A DNA stretch of 64,000 nt from Rhabdochlamydiaceae bacterium (GCA_019752555.1 JAIELY010000001.1:1-64000), one strand, 5' to 3'; shown: positions 25,023-35,206, numbered from the stretch's first letter. Program-made: numbers and translations. Notes: a model not told the origin generated them from the sequence alone.

Positions 25023-25171
25023 CTGTGTAAGTAAATCTTTTGCTTTCTTTTTTCTGAGATTTTAAATTGTTGGTTTTCATGGGTTTATGATTTAATTTAG
25101 TTTGTTTTGTATTTTGTTGATTTAATTTGCTTCTTTATTGTATTATTTGCGCAATTAAATCACGGTTAATT

Positions 25172-26641
25172 ATGGCTGCAATATCTAATTTTTCAGATTT
25201 TGTGCGTGTCAGTGAACAAGCGTTAAGGTCTTCTCAAAGACAACGCTTAATTCTTAATGATGCAGGCAAATTAGTTACAGCAGAAACCTCCCGGTATTTT
25301 CGCCCTAATGGGAAAGCAATTGAAGAAAACCGGCGTGTCTGGAGTTTTTTTCTCGATTGTTTAAAAAGCACGCTTGGGGAACAAAAGCTTCAGCGTATTG
25401 CTGCAAGATATCAAATTAATTTTCATGAAATTCAAGGGAAGGGGAGCCCTCTGTTACCCCAGCTTGTTGAAAAAATTTCTATTGGCGCTACACGAACACT
25501 TTCGACGGATCTAAAAGCCGATAAGACTCAGCGGCTAAAAAAAATGTCTACGGAACAAATTAACAATCTCTTTGCTCAAAAGACATGTCCGATTGTAGGC
25601 GATCCCATGAATCCCTTTTATGTTTATGGTGGTCCAACACAAAAACGGGCTTGGCTCATTCATAATCCCCAATTAATGGATAAAGAGCTTCACTTTTTGA
25701 GCACCCAGATCGATAAAATCTCATTTTCCGCATGGCGGGAGCGTCTATGTAAGACAATGATCAATAAAGAGTTAATGGAAAAGCAGATCCTTCCTGCTCC
25801 AGGTGCCAATGGACGTGTCGAATACTACAAGGTCTATCGTAGAATTTCTGGAAATGGCCTTGTTGCCTACGCTCTAAAGCCAGTGGGCGCTGATTCTACA
25901 TTGCAACCTCTTGTTGTATTTCGACCGACACAAATTGCTCTTTCTTATGAAGACATGATCGATTCACTCATGAACGATCTGGAGTTAAGAATTGGACAAA
26001 TGGGATATGTTCCAGCAAGACCTAAGTTTGATGCATTGATGAAAGATCCCCATTTTTGTCCTCCTGGAAAAAAAGTGACTGTTGCAGGCTATAGTTTAGG
26101 GGGTACCCATGCTCAGTGGTTTACCTATGATCATTGGAAAAGAATTTCAAAATCTTGTTTTTATAATGCTCCCAGCGTGCATGAAGAAATGGCAGAAGAT
26201 TTTGCTAAACAAGTGAATGGAGCGCCTTTTGCGCATTTGAAAATTAGAATCAAGCGTGTTGTCGCAGGGCTTCAAGGGGATTGGGCTCATTTTCTAGGTG
26301 GAAAGCACCTTGGCTGGGGGATTAAGCGTAAGAATATGGTTAAGCTCACAGAGTATAACTGTGTATCAAGAACGATTTCCTCTTTGTTCGACAGGATTTG
26401 GTTGCACACTAGAAGAGTTGTTGATAGTGACAAAGGTCATTTTGTTCCTACAGTCGTAGATCCAAAGTTCCTAGATGAGCATTTAGATAATGAGAGCCGA
26501 GGACCCGCCATTTATTGGTATGAAAAGATGCGTAGAGTCTGGGGCGGGACTCTTATATTAGCCCTTTCAGGCTTGAAATCTTTTGCAAACTGTATCTACA
26601 AATGGACAGGTCTCTCTCTGATTCGCAGTAGTAAGCCTTGA
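25172..26641 (+). CDS. Class 3 lipase-like alpha/beta hydrolase, candidate secreted effector
   Basis: A 489-aa protein. PLVVFRPTQ (about 246-254) matches the strand and oxyanion region of class 3 lipases (usual FRGT), and VAGYSLGGTHAQ (305-315) has the nucleophile elbow GxSxG with Ser308. An acid and a His partner are not certain; HFVP near the end is a His candidate. No Sec signal peptide; the first 20 residues are Ser-rich and polar, as in type III substrates (inference). The frame opens at 25127, but ATG 25172 begins MAAISNF. Upstream DNA is very AT-rich. C-terminal WGGTLILALSGLKSFA may be a membrane segment. Confidence 0.65.
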   Translation: MAAISNFSDFVRVSEQALRSSQRQRLILNDAGKLVTAETSRYFRPNGKAIEENRRVWSFFLDCLKSTLGEQKLQRIAARYQINFHEIQGKGSPLLPQLVEKISIGATRTLSTDLKADKTQRLKKMSTEQINNLFAQKTCPIVGDPMNPFYVYGGPTQKRAWLIHNPQLMDKELHFLSTQIDKISFSAWRERLCKTMINKELMEKQILPAPGANGRVEYYKVYRRISGNGLVAYALKPVGADSTLQPLVVFRPTQIALSYEDMIDSLMNDLELRIGQMGYVPARPKFDALMKDPHFCPPGKKVTVAGYSLGGTHAQWFTYDHWKRISKSCFYNAPSVHEEMAEDFAKQVNGAPFAHLKIRIKRVVAGLQGDWAHFLGGKHLGWGIKRKNMVKLTEYNCVSRTISSLFDRIWLHTRRVVDSDKGHFVPTVVDPKFLDEHLDNESRGPAIYWYEKMRRVWGGTLILALSGLKSFANCIYKWTGLSLIRSSKP

Positions 26642-26661
26642 TCATTTAAGCCGTTTAAAGC

Positions 26662-29559
26662 TTATTTCACTGTGACAAACGACCCTAAGTTTCGAACATC
26701 CTCCTTAGAGATGCGCTCATAGCGAAAATCGTTCTCTGGTGCTAAAACACCTTCCACTAAGACAGCTAAGCGCTTTGCATTTTCTCTAGAAAGATATTCA
26801 ATTGAAAGAGCGCAGAATTGATCATAAGTTAGATTTTTTGCGCTTTGTATCCGTTGCTGGATCCAATCGAAGTCTTGATAGTCAAAAGCTAGCTTATTCA
26901 ATCGTGTTGCCATGCCGGGCATGTTTTCCGGGGGCATTTGCAGAAGAGTGATGACATTTGCTCGGATTTTTTCAAAACGCTCTTGTGGAATTTTTAATTT
27001 CAGGTTTTTTTGGAAATCTTCGATGAACAGCTCAAAGCGCGCTAAAAGCTCTGGGGGCTGGTGTGTGCTCGATTGGACTGCAAAATATTGAAGCAATTGC
27101 CGCTCCTCTTCAGCCTCCCAAGCTTTGGCGATATAGCCGGTTTGTTGTTTTGTGCGTAGTGCATCAAAAAACGCATCGCTTAATGCGGCGCCAAGAATCT
27201 GTTGAGCCGCGCGTTTTTCAAAGGAGAAGCTTCCTTCTTCGATCAGCAGCATGACAGCATTGCCTTGTCTATCGGTGTCGTGGACAAGCATGTAAGGTCC
27301 ATACTTTTCAGACAGAACAAGAACCTGCTTTTGGTGTTGTTTATCAGTTGGGTAGGCAGTTGTGTCTAACGAGGATTTTAGCTGGCCCCAGAGAGTTTCA
27401 ACTTCAGATTGAGAAATGTTGCCAACGACCATTCCATTAACATAGGTGGATGCGAACAAGTTTTTAGAAAATGTAATGAAATCATCATATGAGATTTGTT
27501 TGATTGTTTTTAAAAGGTCGCTACTTGTTGGCGCATTAAAAATAATGCTGCTTAAAAGCTCAGAGGCTTGACGGACTGGCAACTCTTTTGAAGCGTTGTC
27601 GTAGTCGGCTGCAAGAGAGGTTCGGTAGATCTCAAACTGTTCTAGAGAAGGCGCCACAGATTTTAACGCCCCAAATATTGTTGTGAGCAATAAGGGTGCT
27701 TTATCGCTGTATCCGTATAAAGAGATCTTTAAAGCGATGTCGGATGACGAAAATCCAGCAGAAATTCCTGCATTGCGCGCAAAAAAGAGTGTCGACGAGA
27801 GCTTTTCCTTAAGTGCTCGGATGTAGAGGGCGGTGAGCACTTGAGATTTTGCGCTGTTATCGATTAAAGGGGTTTTAAGAGTTAAGATAGAGGCGATTTC
27901 TGGAACGTGGTAGCGCGTGTCTTCTGCGTAATAAATCTCCCCAAAAGCATCTTGCGATAGCAATTGCGGATGGAGATCTTTTTCTGTTTGAGATTTGTTA
28001 ATCAACGTAAGCTGTGTGGGAACGAAGGGGTTTTTAGGCGGCAGTTGAATTTTTGGAGAAGGTTGGGTTTCAGACCATGCTGTCATTCGTGAAGGAGAAA
28101 TCTCTTTGATTGCATACTGAGCGCTCATCCATTTTTCAGTTGTATCTGGAAGCACTCCTGTTTTCGAAGGATCTGCTAAAACGAAATAGACGCAAGTGCT
28201 CGGTGTAAGCGTTGCAATGAATGCTTCAATGAATTTCGGATCATAAATGCTTGGAATTTTTGTTTTTTCTGGGAATGTAGCGATCTCTTCATAAACCAAG
28301 TCATCGGTTAAAGCGACCACTGTATCAAAAGCGTCATCGCGAGATTGGTATTGGTAGTTGAGCTGATCCATTGTGCGCAATTCATCAAAAAGGTATTGCG
28401 GAACTCCCTCTTTTTGTAGACGGGCAATTGCTTGGAAGGTGCGCGTAATGATTGTGTCTAAGTGGGTCAATCCATAATCTGTTAATGAAAAATCGATCGA
28501 AAACAGCTCTGTCTCATGGGAGAAACGATCAGAAGAAACTTTAATCCCTTCCGCTAATTTTGCGCGTTTTAGATCAGCAATTAAACTATTGTCTCCCTCT
28601 TGGCCCAGTGCATAAGCAACCATTTCTGCGGCCTTACGTTCGATATCAGAAGCAAAGTTCCCTTCGACTTCCCAGGTTAACGAAAGTTGTTTGATGTCTT
28701 TGATCGGTTTAATGAAGATCATATGGCCCCGCTGCTGCATGGAGGTCATCTCAGAGGGGATATTGCGTTCTGGGACAGCAACTTTCTGGACTCTTGAAAA
28801 GTCTTCTACTGCAAGTGCGCGCATCTCTTCGATCGGGAGGGGAGAGAGCATGACAAGATGCATTCTGTCTGCGCTGTATTCGCTATGGTACCAACTTTTT
28901 AGCGCCTCCTGAGGAATTCCCGAAAGGGTTTGAGCGTTGCCAGTTGAAAAACCGCTGTTGGGATGGTTGGGATTTCCCGTTTCTTTAAAAATCATGTATT
29001 GCCGCCAGCCATCATGCTCGATATTTTTCGCATGCTCTTGATCTACAGCATGCAGTTCTCTGTTGATGCAATTAGGCTGAAAGAGAGGGTCGATGAAAAA
29101 GTGTGAGAAGCGGTCTAAGGCCTGTGCAAAAGCGTCATTATTGATGGAAAACATATAGACCGTGCGGTCTGAGGCGGTATAGGCGTTTACATTTCCACCG
29201 TGATCTTTAATAAATTGCATGTATTCAAATTCTTTGGGATAGGCCGCTGTTCCCATGAATAACATATGCTCTAAAAAGTGGGCCATGCCGGGGTATTCTT
29301 TCGGGTCTTGCCAAGAGCCTGCTTCAACAGCTAGCCCTGCAGCAGATTGCTCAAATCCAGGGTCGGACACGAGGTATGCCTCTAAGCCGTTATCGAGGAT
29401 GATTTTTTCAGTCGTTCTTCCTGAAAGAGCTGGATTGAGAAGGGGCAAGGTGGCCTGATCTGAGACGATCGTATAACCTGGTTTTTGGGGAGCTAGTGTG
29501 TCTTCAGAAGAGTTAAGAGAAGTAATGGTCAGCAGCAAAAACGGCACAATGGCTTTCAT
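26662..29559 (-). CDS. ptr: Pitrilysin/insulinase (M16) family metalloprotease
   Basis: A 965-aa M16 protease, full length for pitrilysin. The inverted zinc motif HFLEH lies in the N-terminal domain (MAHFLEHMLFMG) with the downstream Glu in ELHAVDQEH. These enzymes degrade small peptides inside a closed chamber. A short signal peptide (KAIVPFLLLTITSLNSS) suggests a periplasmic location, as for E. coli pitrilysin. It is followed downstream (30611-29583 lies upstream on this strand) by the plsB-rng pair order known from chlamydiae, where it matches the CT806-type gene. Confidence 0.93.
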   Translation of the reverse strand: MKAIVPFLLLTITSLNSSEDTLAPQKPGYTIVSDQATLPLLNPALSGRTTEKIILDNGLEAYLVSDPGFEQSAAGLAVEAGSWQDPKEYPGMAHFLEHMLFMGTAAYPKEFEYMQFIKDHGGNVNAYTASDRTVYMFSINNDAFAQALDRFSHFFIDPLFQPNCINRELHAVDQEHAKNIEHDGWRQYMIFKETGNPNHPNSGFSTGNAQTLSGIPQEALKSWYHSEYSADRMHLVMLSPLPIEEMRALAVEDFSRVQKVAVPERNIPSEMTSMQQRGHMIFIKPIKDIKQLSLTWEVEGNFASDIERKAAEMVAYALGQEGDNSLIADLKRAKLAEGIKVSSDRFSHETELFSIDFSLTDYGLTHLDTIITRTFQAIARLQKEGVPQYLFDELRTMDQLNYQYQSRDDAFDTVVALTDDLVYEEIATFPEKTKIPSIYDPKFIEAFIATLTPSTCVYFVLADPSKTGVLPDTTEKWMSAQYAIKEISPSRMTAWSETQPSPKIQLPPKNPFVPTQLTLINKSQTEKDLHPQLLSQDAFGEIYYAEDTRYHVPEIASILTLKTPLIDNSAKSQVLTALYIRALKEKLSSTLFFARNAGISAGFSSSDIALKISLYGYSDKAPLLLTTIFGALKSVAPSLEQFEIYRTSLAADYDNASKELPVRQASELLSSIIFNAPTSSDLLKTIKQISYDDFITFSKNLFASTYVNGMVVGNISQSEVETLWGQLKSSLDTTAYPTDKQHQKQVLVLSEKYGPYMLVHDTDRQGNAVMLLIEEGSFSFEKRAAQQILGAALSDAFFDALRTKQQTGYIAKAWEAEEERQLLQYFAVQSSTHQPPELLARFELFIEDFQKNLKLKIPQERFEKIRANVITLLQMPPENMPGMATRLNKLAFDYQDFDWIQQRIQSAKNLTYDQFCALSIEYLSRENAKRLAVLVEGVLAPENDFRYERISKEDVRNLGSFVTVK

Positions 29560-29582
29560 AGGTCAAACTCCCTGATTCTATT

Positions 29583-30611
29583 TTATATCTTAAACGTATC
29601 ATAAGCTTGCTTGACTAAATTGCAAATATAACTGGCTCTCGCTTGGCGCCGCTCTTGTTTATTCTCGACGTCAGCTCCAGGAAAATGTTCCATGTCAATC
29701 CGTTCTCCAAAGGCGAGGTGGATCCCTCCGCGTTTAGCAATCCGGGCCTCTCCGAGCTCAACTTGAACGGTTTGCGGAGGGGGCAAGAGATCGTAGGTGC
29801 GCAACGCCAGGGGGTAAAAGTGGGTAGGATGTCCTGCGCGCTTTGCCATGAGGTAAAACATCTCAATGCTTTGAGGGTCAAAAGATGCGATTTCAACAAC
29901 TCCGTGCGCATTCGGGCGATCCCTGCCGCCGCTCGGAGCCACATAAATGGCTTTTCCCCCTTCGCTTAACAGCTCGCTCATCAACTCCATTGTCCGTTTA
30001 TTATGAAGCTGCTTATCTCTTTTAAGTTCGGGAGGGTAGTCGATATACCGCTTTGAATAGATGCATAAAAGATCGCATCCCTTGCTGAAGGGGACTGCAA
30101 GAGGATCTGTGATCACCCTTTCCCCAGCGACAAAGATCAATTTTTCTCCAAAAGAGGGATCGATGTCTTCGAGTAGAATGCTGATGGCTTGCGGATCTGC
30201 TTCAATCTGATGATTGGCAAGAAAGATCGCGTTTTCTCCACGTTCTAAAGAAGAGCAAAGGGACTTAAAATGGGAGATTCCTTGAACGGTAGATTTCTCT
30301 TTTTCAACAAGAGGACGTATAAAATCAAGACCGAAGGTGTAATAATCGATGGGAGAGCGGATTTTTTGATGATAGGGCTGAAAAAGAAACGGCTCGATGC
30401 ATTGTTCACGGACCATGCGAGCAAGGGAAATAAAGAGATCTAGATGCTCTTCTTTGTGATGTCCGTGCGATGAGAGGGCGTTGGCATAGCCTTCGTAAAA
30501 TTGCCTAAATAATTCCTGATATTTTTCAGGAATGGAAGGATCCCTTACATAAGGCTTAATTTTTGCCCAATACATGTCAAACAAGGAGCTAGGCGTCGAG
30601 TTTTTTTCCAT
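29583..30611 (-). CDS. plsB: Glycerol-3-phosphate acyltransferase, soluble plant-plastid type
   Basis: First step of phospholipid synthesis: acyl transfer to sn-1 of glycerol-3-phosphate. The acyltransferase motif appears as NHQIEADP (variant of HX4D), then GGRDRPN and FYPLALRTYDLLPPP, as in chloroplast ATS1-type enzymes rather than membrane PlsB of E. coli. 342 aa. There is no membrane helix. The ATG overlaps the end of the RNase G gene by 23 bases, so the two are coupled. Confidence 0.92.
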   Translation of the reverse strand: MEKNSTPSSLFDMYWAKIKPYVRDPSIPEKYQELFRQFYEGYANALSSHGHHKEEHLDLFISLARMVREQCIEPFLFQPYHQKIRSPIDYYTFGLDFIRPLVEKEKSTVQGISHFKSLCSSLERGENAIFLANHQIEADPQAISILLEDIDPSFGEKLIFVAGERVITDPLAVPFSKGCDLLCIYSKRYIDYPPELKRDKQLHNKRTMELMSELLSEGGKAIYVAPSGGRDRPNAHGVVEIASFDPQSIEMFYLMAKRAGHPTHFYPLALRTYDLLPPPQTVQVELGEARIAKRGGIHLAFGERIDMEHFPGADVENKQERRQARASYICNLVKQAYDTFKI

Positions 30612-32118
30612 TGATTGTCGAGAAAAATTGGTACTCGTTTAGGTGTAAGTTATCATTCGTGTTAAAACGAATTTGAGCATTACTTTTTTCAGCAATTTTG
30701 CGGAAATAATCTTTGTCGTGATGGGCTAGGAAGTGGTCGAGGTCTGGATGAGAAATGAGCTCCAAGCCGTACTGTTGGTTTTGAGAAATCAACTTTTTTA
30801 AAGCGCGTTCGATCTCGATCGCAATGCTTTCATGGCTCTTAATCTGACCGCTGCCGCTGCAGTAAGGACAGTGAGTAAAGACTGTCTGCACTAGGGATTC
30901 TCTGTTGCGTTGGCGTGTCATTTCCACAAGTCCAAACTCGCTCATTCCCAGGATTGTGCACTTGGCAGAGTCGTCTTTCATCGCTTCTTTCAATCGATCG
31001 AGTACCCGGCGCTGATTTTTTCGCGAGCGCATGTCGATAAAGTCGCAGATCACAAGGCCTCCGATGTTGCGAATTCTCAGCTGACGAGCGATCTCTTCAG
31101 CAGCTTCCATGTTAATCCGCACAAGCGCTTCTTCGACATCGCTCGTGTGGGTGCTGCTTCTTCCTGAGTTCACATCAATGGTGTACATCGCCTCTGTGCG
31201 ATCGAGAAATAGATATCCGCCGCTATTAAGCCAAATCTTACGACGCAAGGCGCGGTCGATGTCTCTTTCGACATTAAAACGCTCAAACATCGGGGACTTG
31301 TCTCTATACATCTCGATTTTAACAGGATGTTCGTTAGCGTATTTCTCATAAAGCTGTTTACATCTCTGGAACGTGGCGTAATCATCGATTAAGATTCTAT
31401 CAAACTTTTTATCAACAGCTGTGAGCACTGCGCGCTTGATTAAATCCGATTCTTCAAACAAGCAGGTAGGCCGTGAAGCTTTTTGAAATTTATCCATGAT
31501 TCCCTGCCATGTATTGAGCAGGTCGGTTGCTTCTGCAATGAGCATATCAGCCGAAGCATTGACGCTTGCCGTTCTGCAGATCAATCCCATGTCTTTAGGC
31601 ATTTCGAATGCGCGGATGAGTTTTTTTAAACGATCGCGCGACGCAGGATCTTCAATTTTGCGGGATACGCCTCGGTGTGGAGTATTCGGCAGCAGAACTA
31701 AATATCTACCAGCAATCGAAATATTAGAAGTTAAACGGGCTCCTTTTGTGCCAATCGGTTCTTTGACAACCTGGACTAAAACGGGTTGGTCATTTTTGAG
31801 CAATTTTGAAATTTCAGTTTCTTTTTGCTGTTTTGTTTGAGAAGCGCTTTCCCACTCAAAATCCATTTCGAACATTTCCTGAAACTTCGCAGTGTTTTCG
31901 AGAATATCGGAGATGTGAATAAAACCATTTTCTCCTTCATTAATATCCACGAAAGCCGATTGGATATTCCGTAAGATATTGGTCACTTTGCCGCGATAAA
32001 CGTTTCCGGTGAGCTGGCGATTCTTTTTTCTTTCGATGATCAGGTCGTTTAATATGCCGTTTTTAAGGTGGGCGTAACGGATTTCTTTAGATTCGATGTT
32101 TAACAGGATTTCTTGCAT
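30589..32118 (-). CDS. rng: Ribonuclease E/G family endoribonuclease
   Basis: A 509-aa RNase G-type enzyme: N-terminal S1 domain (NVYRGKVTNILRNIQSAFVDIN, GFIHISDI), the catalytic core with TIDVNSG and GGLVICDFIDM, giving the two magnesium-binding Asp residues, and a zinc-link CPYCSGSG joining subunits. The long C-terminal scaffold of RNase E is absent, so it is the RNase G/CafA form. It processes 16S rRNA ends and mRNA. It is upstream of plsB and coupled to it. Confidence 0.95.
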   Translation of the reverse strand: MQEILLNIESKEIRYAHLKNGILNDLIIERKKNRQLTGNVYRGKVTNILRNIQSAFVDINEGENGFIHISDILENTAKFQEMFEMDFEWESASQTKQQKETEISKLLKNDQPVLVQVVKEPIGTKGARLTSNISIAGRYLVLLPNTPHRGVSRKIEDPASRDRLKKLIRAFEMPKDMGLICRTASVNASADMLIAEATDLLNTWQGIMDKFQKASRPTCLFEESDLIKRAVLTAVDKKFDRILIDDYATFQRCKQLYEKYANEHPVKIEMYRDKSPMFERFNVERDIDRALRRKIWLNSGGYLFLDRTEAMYTIDVNSGRSSTHTSDVEEALVRINMEAAEEIARQLRIRNIGGLVICDFIDMRSRKNQRRVLDRLKEAMKDDSAKCTILGMSEFGLVEMTRQRNRESLVQTVFTHCPYCSGSGQIKSHESIAIEIERALKKLISQNQQYGLELISHPDLDHFLAHHDKDYFRKIAEKSNAQIRFNTNDNLHLNEYQFFSTINGKKLDA

Positions 32119-32239
32119 GGGGCCCTTGTCAAATTTAAATTTTTCTGAGGATGGAAGCCTTCAGTAAGAAGCCGCCTAGTGTTCTTTCCCCGGGAAATGG
32201 GGGATCATAGCCCACTGGCTAATCTTTTTCCATAAAAAA

Positions 32240-33256
32240 TTAAGAAAGCAGCTGTTGCTTGGTCCGCTCAAGAAATCCATGATCTACGAGCCTAATGGCG
32301 CTTGTAATCGTGTGTTTCATGCTTTGAGGAGAAGAATTTCCGTGGCATTTCATGACAAGTCCGTCGACGCCGCATAAAAGGGCGCCTGGATATTCCGCAT
32401 AGTGTAGGCGATGCCGCATTTCTGCGAGCACTCCTTTGAGATGAGGCGAGCACTCTTCTTGAGCAATTTCCTCGAGCTGATCGAGGATCACAGCGGCGAT
32501 CCCTTCCGCTGTTTTTAAGAAAATATTTCCAGTGAACCCATCGGTGACTAGGACGTGAATTTTTCCTTGAAACACGTCCCGCGCCTCGATGTTGCCTACA
32601 AATGCATCTAAAGTAGAGAGGAGGCTATGCGCCTCGCGCAATTCAGGTGTTCCCTTCTGCGCTTCTGCGCCGATGTTAAGCAAGCCTACTTTTGGGGTGT
32701 CGATCCCCCGGTTTTTTTGATAGGCGATCCCCATCGCAGCAAATTGAAGCAGATGTTCTGCTTTAAAGGAAGTATTGGCTCCCACATCGAGAACGGCAAT
32801 ATCATGCTCGCGGGTGGGAAGAAGGGTAAGAAGAGCGGGCCGTGCCATGCCAGGGAGCATGGGAAGCTGCAGCTTAGCGCATGCCATTAGAGCTCCCGTA
32901 TTTCCGGCAGAGACAAAGGCGTTGAGAGTGCCTTCTTTAAGCATCTTTATCCCTGTGCAAATCGAAGAATTTTTTTTCAGTCGAAGGGCTTTTAACGGGT
33001 CATCCTCCATCGAGATGACTTCACTGACTTCATGAAAAATGAGGTGGGGGGGCGATGATAAATGGCCTAAAAAGAGGCCGTGTGTCCCAAAAATATGCAA
33101 GGTTACGTGAGCGGGAAGCGTTTTGGCAAATGGAATGATTTCTTGCAGCAAATCTTCCGGAGGCGTATCGCTTCCGAGAAGATCCACTCCAATAGGACAC
33201 CCTTTTGTGTTTGAGGTCGCTTCTTGAGAAGGGAAGCGGTTATTCTTCCCTTGCAT
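32240..33256 (-). CDS. plsX: Phosphate acyltransferase
   Basis: PlsX makes acyl-phosphate from acyl-ACP. Recognised by IGVDLLGSDTPPE near the start, FVSAGNTGALMA, LDVGANT, GLLNIGAEAQKGT and VTDGFTGNIFLKT. In organisms with a soluble ACP-type PlsB its exact place in the pathway is unclear. The ATG overlaps the rpmF stop by 17 bases, forming the common rpmF-plsX pair. Length 338 aa is normal. Confidence 0.94.
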   Translation of the reverse strand: MQGKNNRFPSQEATSNTKGCPIGVDLLGSDTPPEDLLQEIIPFAKTLPAHVTLHIFGTHGLFLGHLSSPPHLIFHEVSEVISMEDDPLKALRLKKNSSICTGIKMLKEGTLNAFVSAGNTGALMACAKLQLPMLPGMARPALLTLLPTREHDIAVLDVGANTSFKAEHLLQFAAMGIAYQKNRGIDTPKVGLLNIGAEAQKGTPELREAHSLLSTLDAFVGNIEARDVFQGKIHVLVTDGFTGNIFLKTAEGIAAVILDQLEEIAQEECSPHLKGVLAEMRHRLHYAEYPGALLCGVDGLVMKCHGNSSPQSMKHTITSAIRLVDHGFLERTKQQLLS

Positions 33257-33422
33257 GAACTACCGCTCTGCCAGCATAAAATCCACAATGGGGGCAAATG
33301 CGGTGCGCAATGCGCGGCTTGCTGCAGTTAGAGCACTCAGAAACGTTCTGAGGTTTTTTAGCATGGTGGGCGCGGCGAGAATTCTTGCGCGCATTAGAAG
33401 TTCGGTTACGAGGAACTGCCAT
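33240..33422 (-). CDS. rpmF: 50S ribosomal protein bL32
   Basis: A 60-aa bL32 with the conserved start MAVPRNRTSNARKNSRRAHHA and a four-cysteine zinc ribbon (CSNC and CPHC). GGAGA lies upstream of the ATG. It is placed between the DUF177 (YceD) gene and plsX, the usual bacterial order. Confidence 0.97.
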   Translation of the reverse strand: MAVPRNRTSNARKNSRRAHHAKKPQNVSECSNCSKPRIAHRICPHCGFYAGRAVVHAREE

Positions 33423-33484
33423 AAGTCAAATCTCCTGAGAAAATTAATGCACCGGTTATACTGAAAATACCATTTTTGTGAAAG

Positions 33485-33961
33485 CTATTTTTTATCTAAA
33501 TCAGCAAAAGGAAAGTGAACGGGTTGAGATTGTGATTGGGTGTTTTCTAAACCAGGTTTAGCTAAATAATTTTTTAACGTTTCTCTTTCTGGGCATTTGC
33601 CTTCGTGGCATTCTACAAATTGCGGAACTTGCAGAAGCAACATTTCACGAATGTCTGGCGTCAAATCGTAAATGGCAGAGCGTACCTCGGCAAGTGGTAC
33701 TGTGATATATTCATCTTTAATGTGAATTAAAACTTTTGTAATGCTATTGCACATCGCGCACGGCATAAGCGCGGTTGTTTTCGCATTGAGATGGCCGATC
33801 AGGTGATCGTCTGCAAGATAAATTTCACCTGTTACTTGAACATCTTCAGGAAAGGTAAGCTCTTCTTCTTGGACATCTAGGACGGACGGCGCAAGAGTGC
33901 AAGAGATTTTTTGTTTGTCTCCGCCTTTGAGCCTGTCGATATATACTTTGAGTTGTTCCAT
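33485..33961 (-). CDS. DUF177/YceD-family protein
   Basis: A 158-aa protein with the DUF177 pattern: an N-terminal beta-rich half (VQVTGEIYLADDHLIGHLNAKTTALMPCAMCNS) and a C-terminal DIREMLLLQVP...CPE segment with a Cys pair. YceD proteins are encoded with rpmF in many bacteria and are linked to 23S rRNA processing or accumulation. It lies 62 bases upstream of rpmF on the same strand. Confidence 0.85.
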   Translation of the reverse strand: MEQLKVYIDRLKGGDKQKISCTLAPSVLDVQEEELTFPEDVQVTGEIYLADDHLIGHLNAKTTALMPCAMCNSITKVLIHIKDEYITVPLAEVRSAIYDLTPDIREMLLLQVPQFVECHEGKCPERETLKNYLAKPGLENTQSQSQPVHFPFADLDKK

Positions 33962-33967
33962 GGAAGT

Positions 33968-34849
33968 TTATTTTTTTAAGGGTTTTTTGATTGAGGATAG
34001 AAAATCTGTTAATTGAGCGTTGGTGAGACAAGGAAGAAAATCTTCGTATTTTATCGGAACTGCTAAATTCATAAAGCGATATAAAAAAGGATCTTTACGT
34101 ACGTATTCCTCTGTGCCTCTGCGTATCGGGAAAAGGAGTCGCATTTCTGCAAGCGGCTTCTTGAATAAATCTTTGATGAATTGTATAGAAGAAGGTGAAA
34201 GCAAACGATCCTGAATTGAGCTTATGATTCTATCTCGTTTCAAGAGAGGAGGCATTGTTTTGTGTTGAATGAGAGCAATTATCGTTAAGAGTGCTTTACG
34301 CGTTTGATTGGCTTGATCTATGAGATCTTCAGGCGTTTTAATCAAATCAGTCCCTTTAGCAAACTCTGCCGCGTACAACATTTGAGTCAATTCTGGCCAG
34401 AAAGGAAGATCATTGATTGGACCTTCTTGAGCTTGTTCGATGGCGTTTGCTATAGACGCCGAGGGAAGATCGATCTCTTTAGGTGTTGAGGCTGGATCTT
34501 TGGTTTGGAGACGATCAAACAAAATGCTTATAAGCTCACTTTTAAAGGCTCCAAACTCCTTTTCTTCTAGTTGTTTGAATTCTCGAAACGTAGACTTTTG
34601 TGTCTCAACAGTATCTTCTCTTGCCGGGTCGCAGCTATGATTAAACGCCTCTTTGATCGTTAGTCTTTGATTTTTTAACACGCTAGAATAATGCATTAGC
34701 CATTCTTGGATCTCGTTGTCTAGCTCCTTTGTAGTAACATCGGATCTTGCGCGGGAAAGAAAAGTGTGCAGCAGAGGTTGCGCGTCGGTCAGCAGGTTTG
34801 AATAATCCGTGAGCAGCGACGTTAAATCCTTAATTGGTCTTGCAGCCAT
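33968..34849 (-). CDS. Hypothetical helical protein
   Basis: I do not recognise a family. The product is 293 aa, predicted mostly alpha-helical and charged, with no signal peptide, membrane helix or known motif. The frame opens at 34879; I choose the ATG at 34849 (MAARPIKDL), which has AGGTG just upstream. It ends 6 bases before the DUF177 gene and so can share a transcript with the conserved rpmF-plsX block although it looks lineage-specific. Confidence 0.6.
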   Translation of the reverse strand: MAARPIKDLTSLLTDYSNLLTDAQPLLHTFLSRARSDVTTKELDNEIQEWLMHYSSVLKNQRLTIKEAFNHSCDPAREDTVETQKSTFREFKQLEEKEFGAFKSELISILFDRLQTKDPASTPKEIDLPSASIANAIEQAQEGPINDLPFWPELTQMLYAAEFAKGTDLIKTPEDLIDQANQTRKALLTIIALIQHKTMPPLLKRDRIISSIQDRLLSPSSIQFIKDLFKKPLAEMRLLFPIRRGTEEYVRKDPFLYRFMNLAVPIKYEDFLPCLTNAQLTDFLSSIKKPLKK

Positions 34850-35206
34850 GAGACACCTGTTCGTTGTTGTTGCACCCATAGCTTTAGTTTGTAAAGTGGG
34901 GCGATTTTACGGGTTGTTTAGGTAGGCAGTATAGTGAATCTGCGTGTTTTAGAGTATACTGAAATGATTTGCTCATAGCTGGCGGTGGAATCTTTTTCTT
35001 GTGCGGTGGCGTTTTGTCTGTTTAACCTGTTTATTATTAAATTGTTGTGTTTGTTATGAGGCGATTGAATATCCCAAGGGGTATGTCTAACTCATTAATT
35101 ATTAGTATTCTTTTGATTTGTTATAATTTAATTGATTTATATATATGAAATGTGATATAATAGTAATTGCAAAATAGTTTATTTAATAATAATTGATAGG
35201 TTTTAT
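34850..35206. other. Very AT-rich divergent intergenic region
   Basis: It separates two orphan genes transcribed away from each other. From about 35020 on it is made of T/A-rich runs such as TTTGATTTGTTATAATTTAATTG, containing TATAAT-like hexamers, so it is a strong promoter candidate for the gene at 35207. No RNA gene or repeat was seen. Confidence 0.4.
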
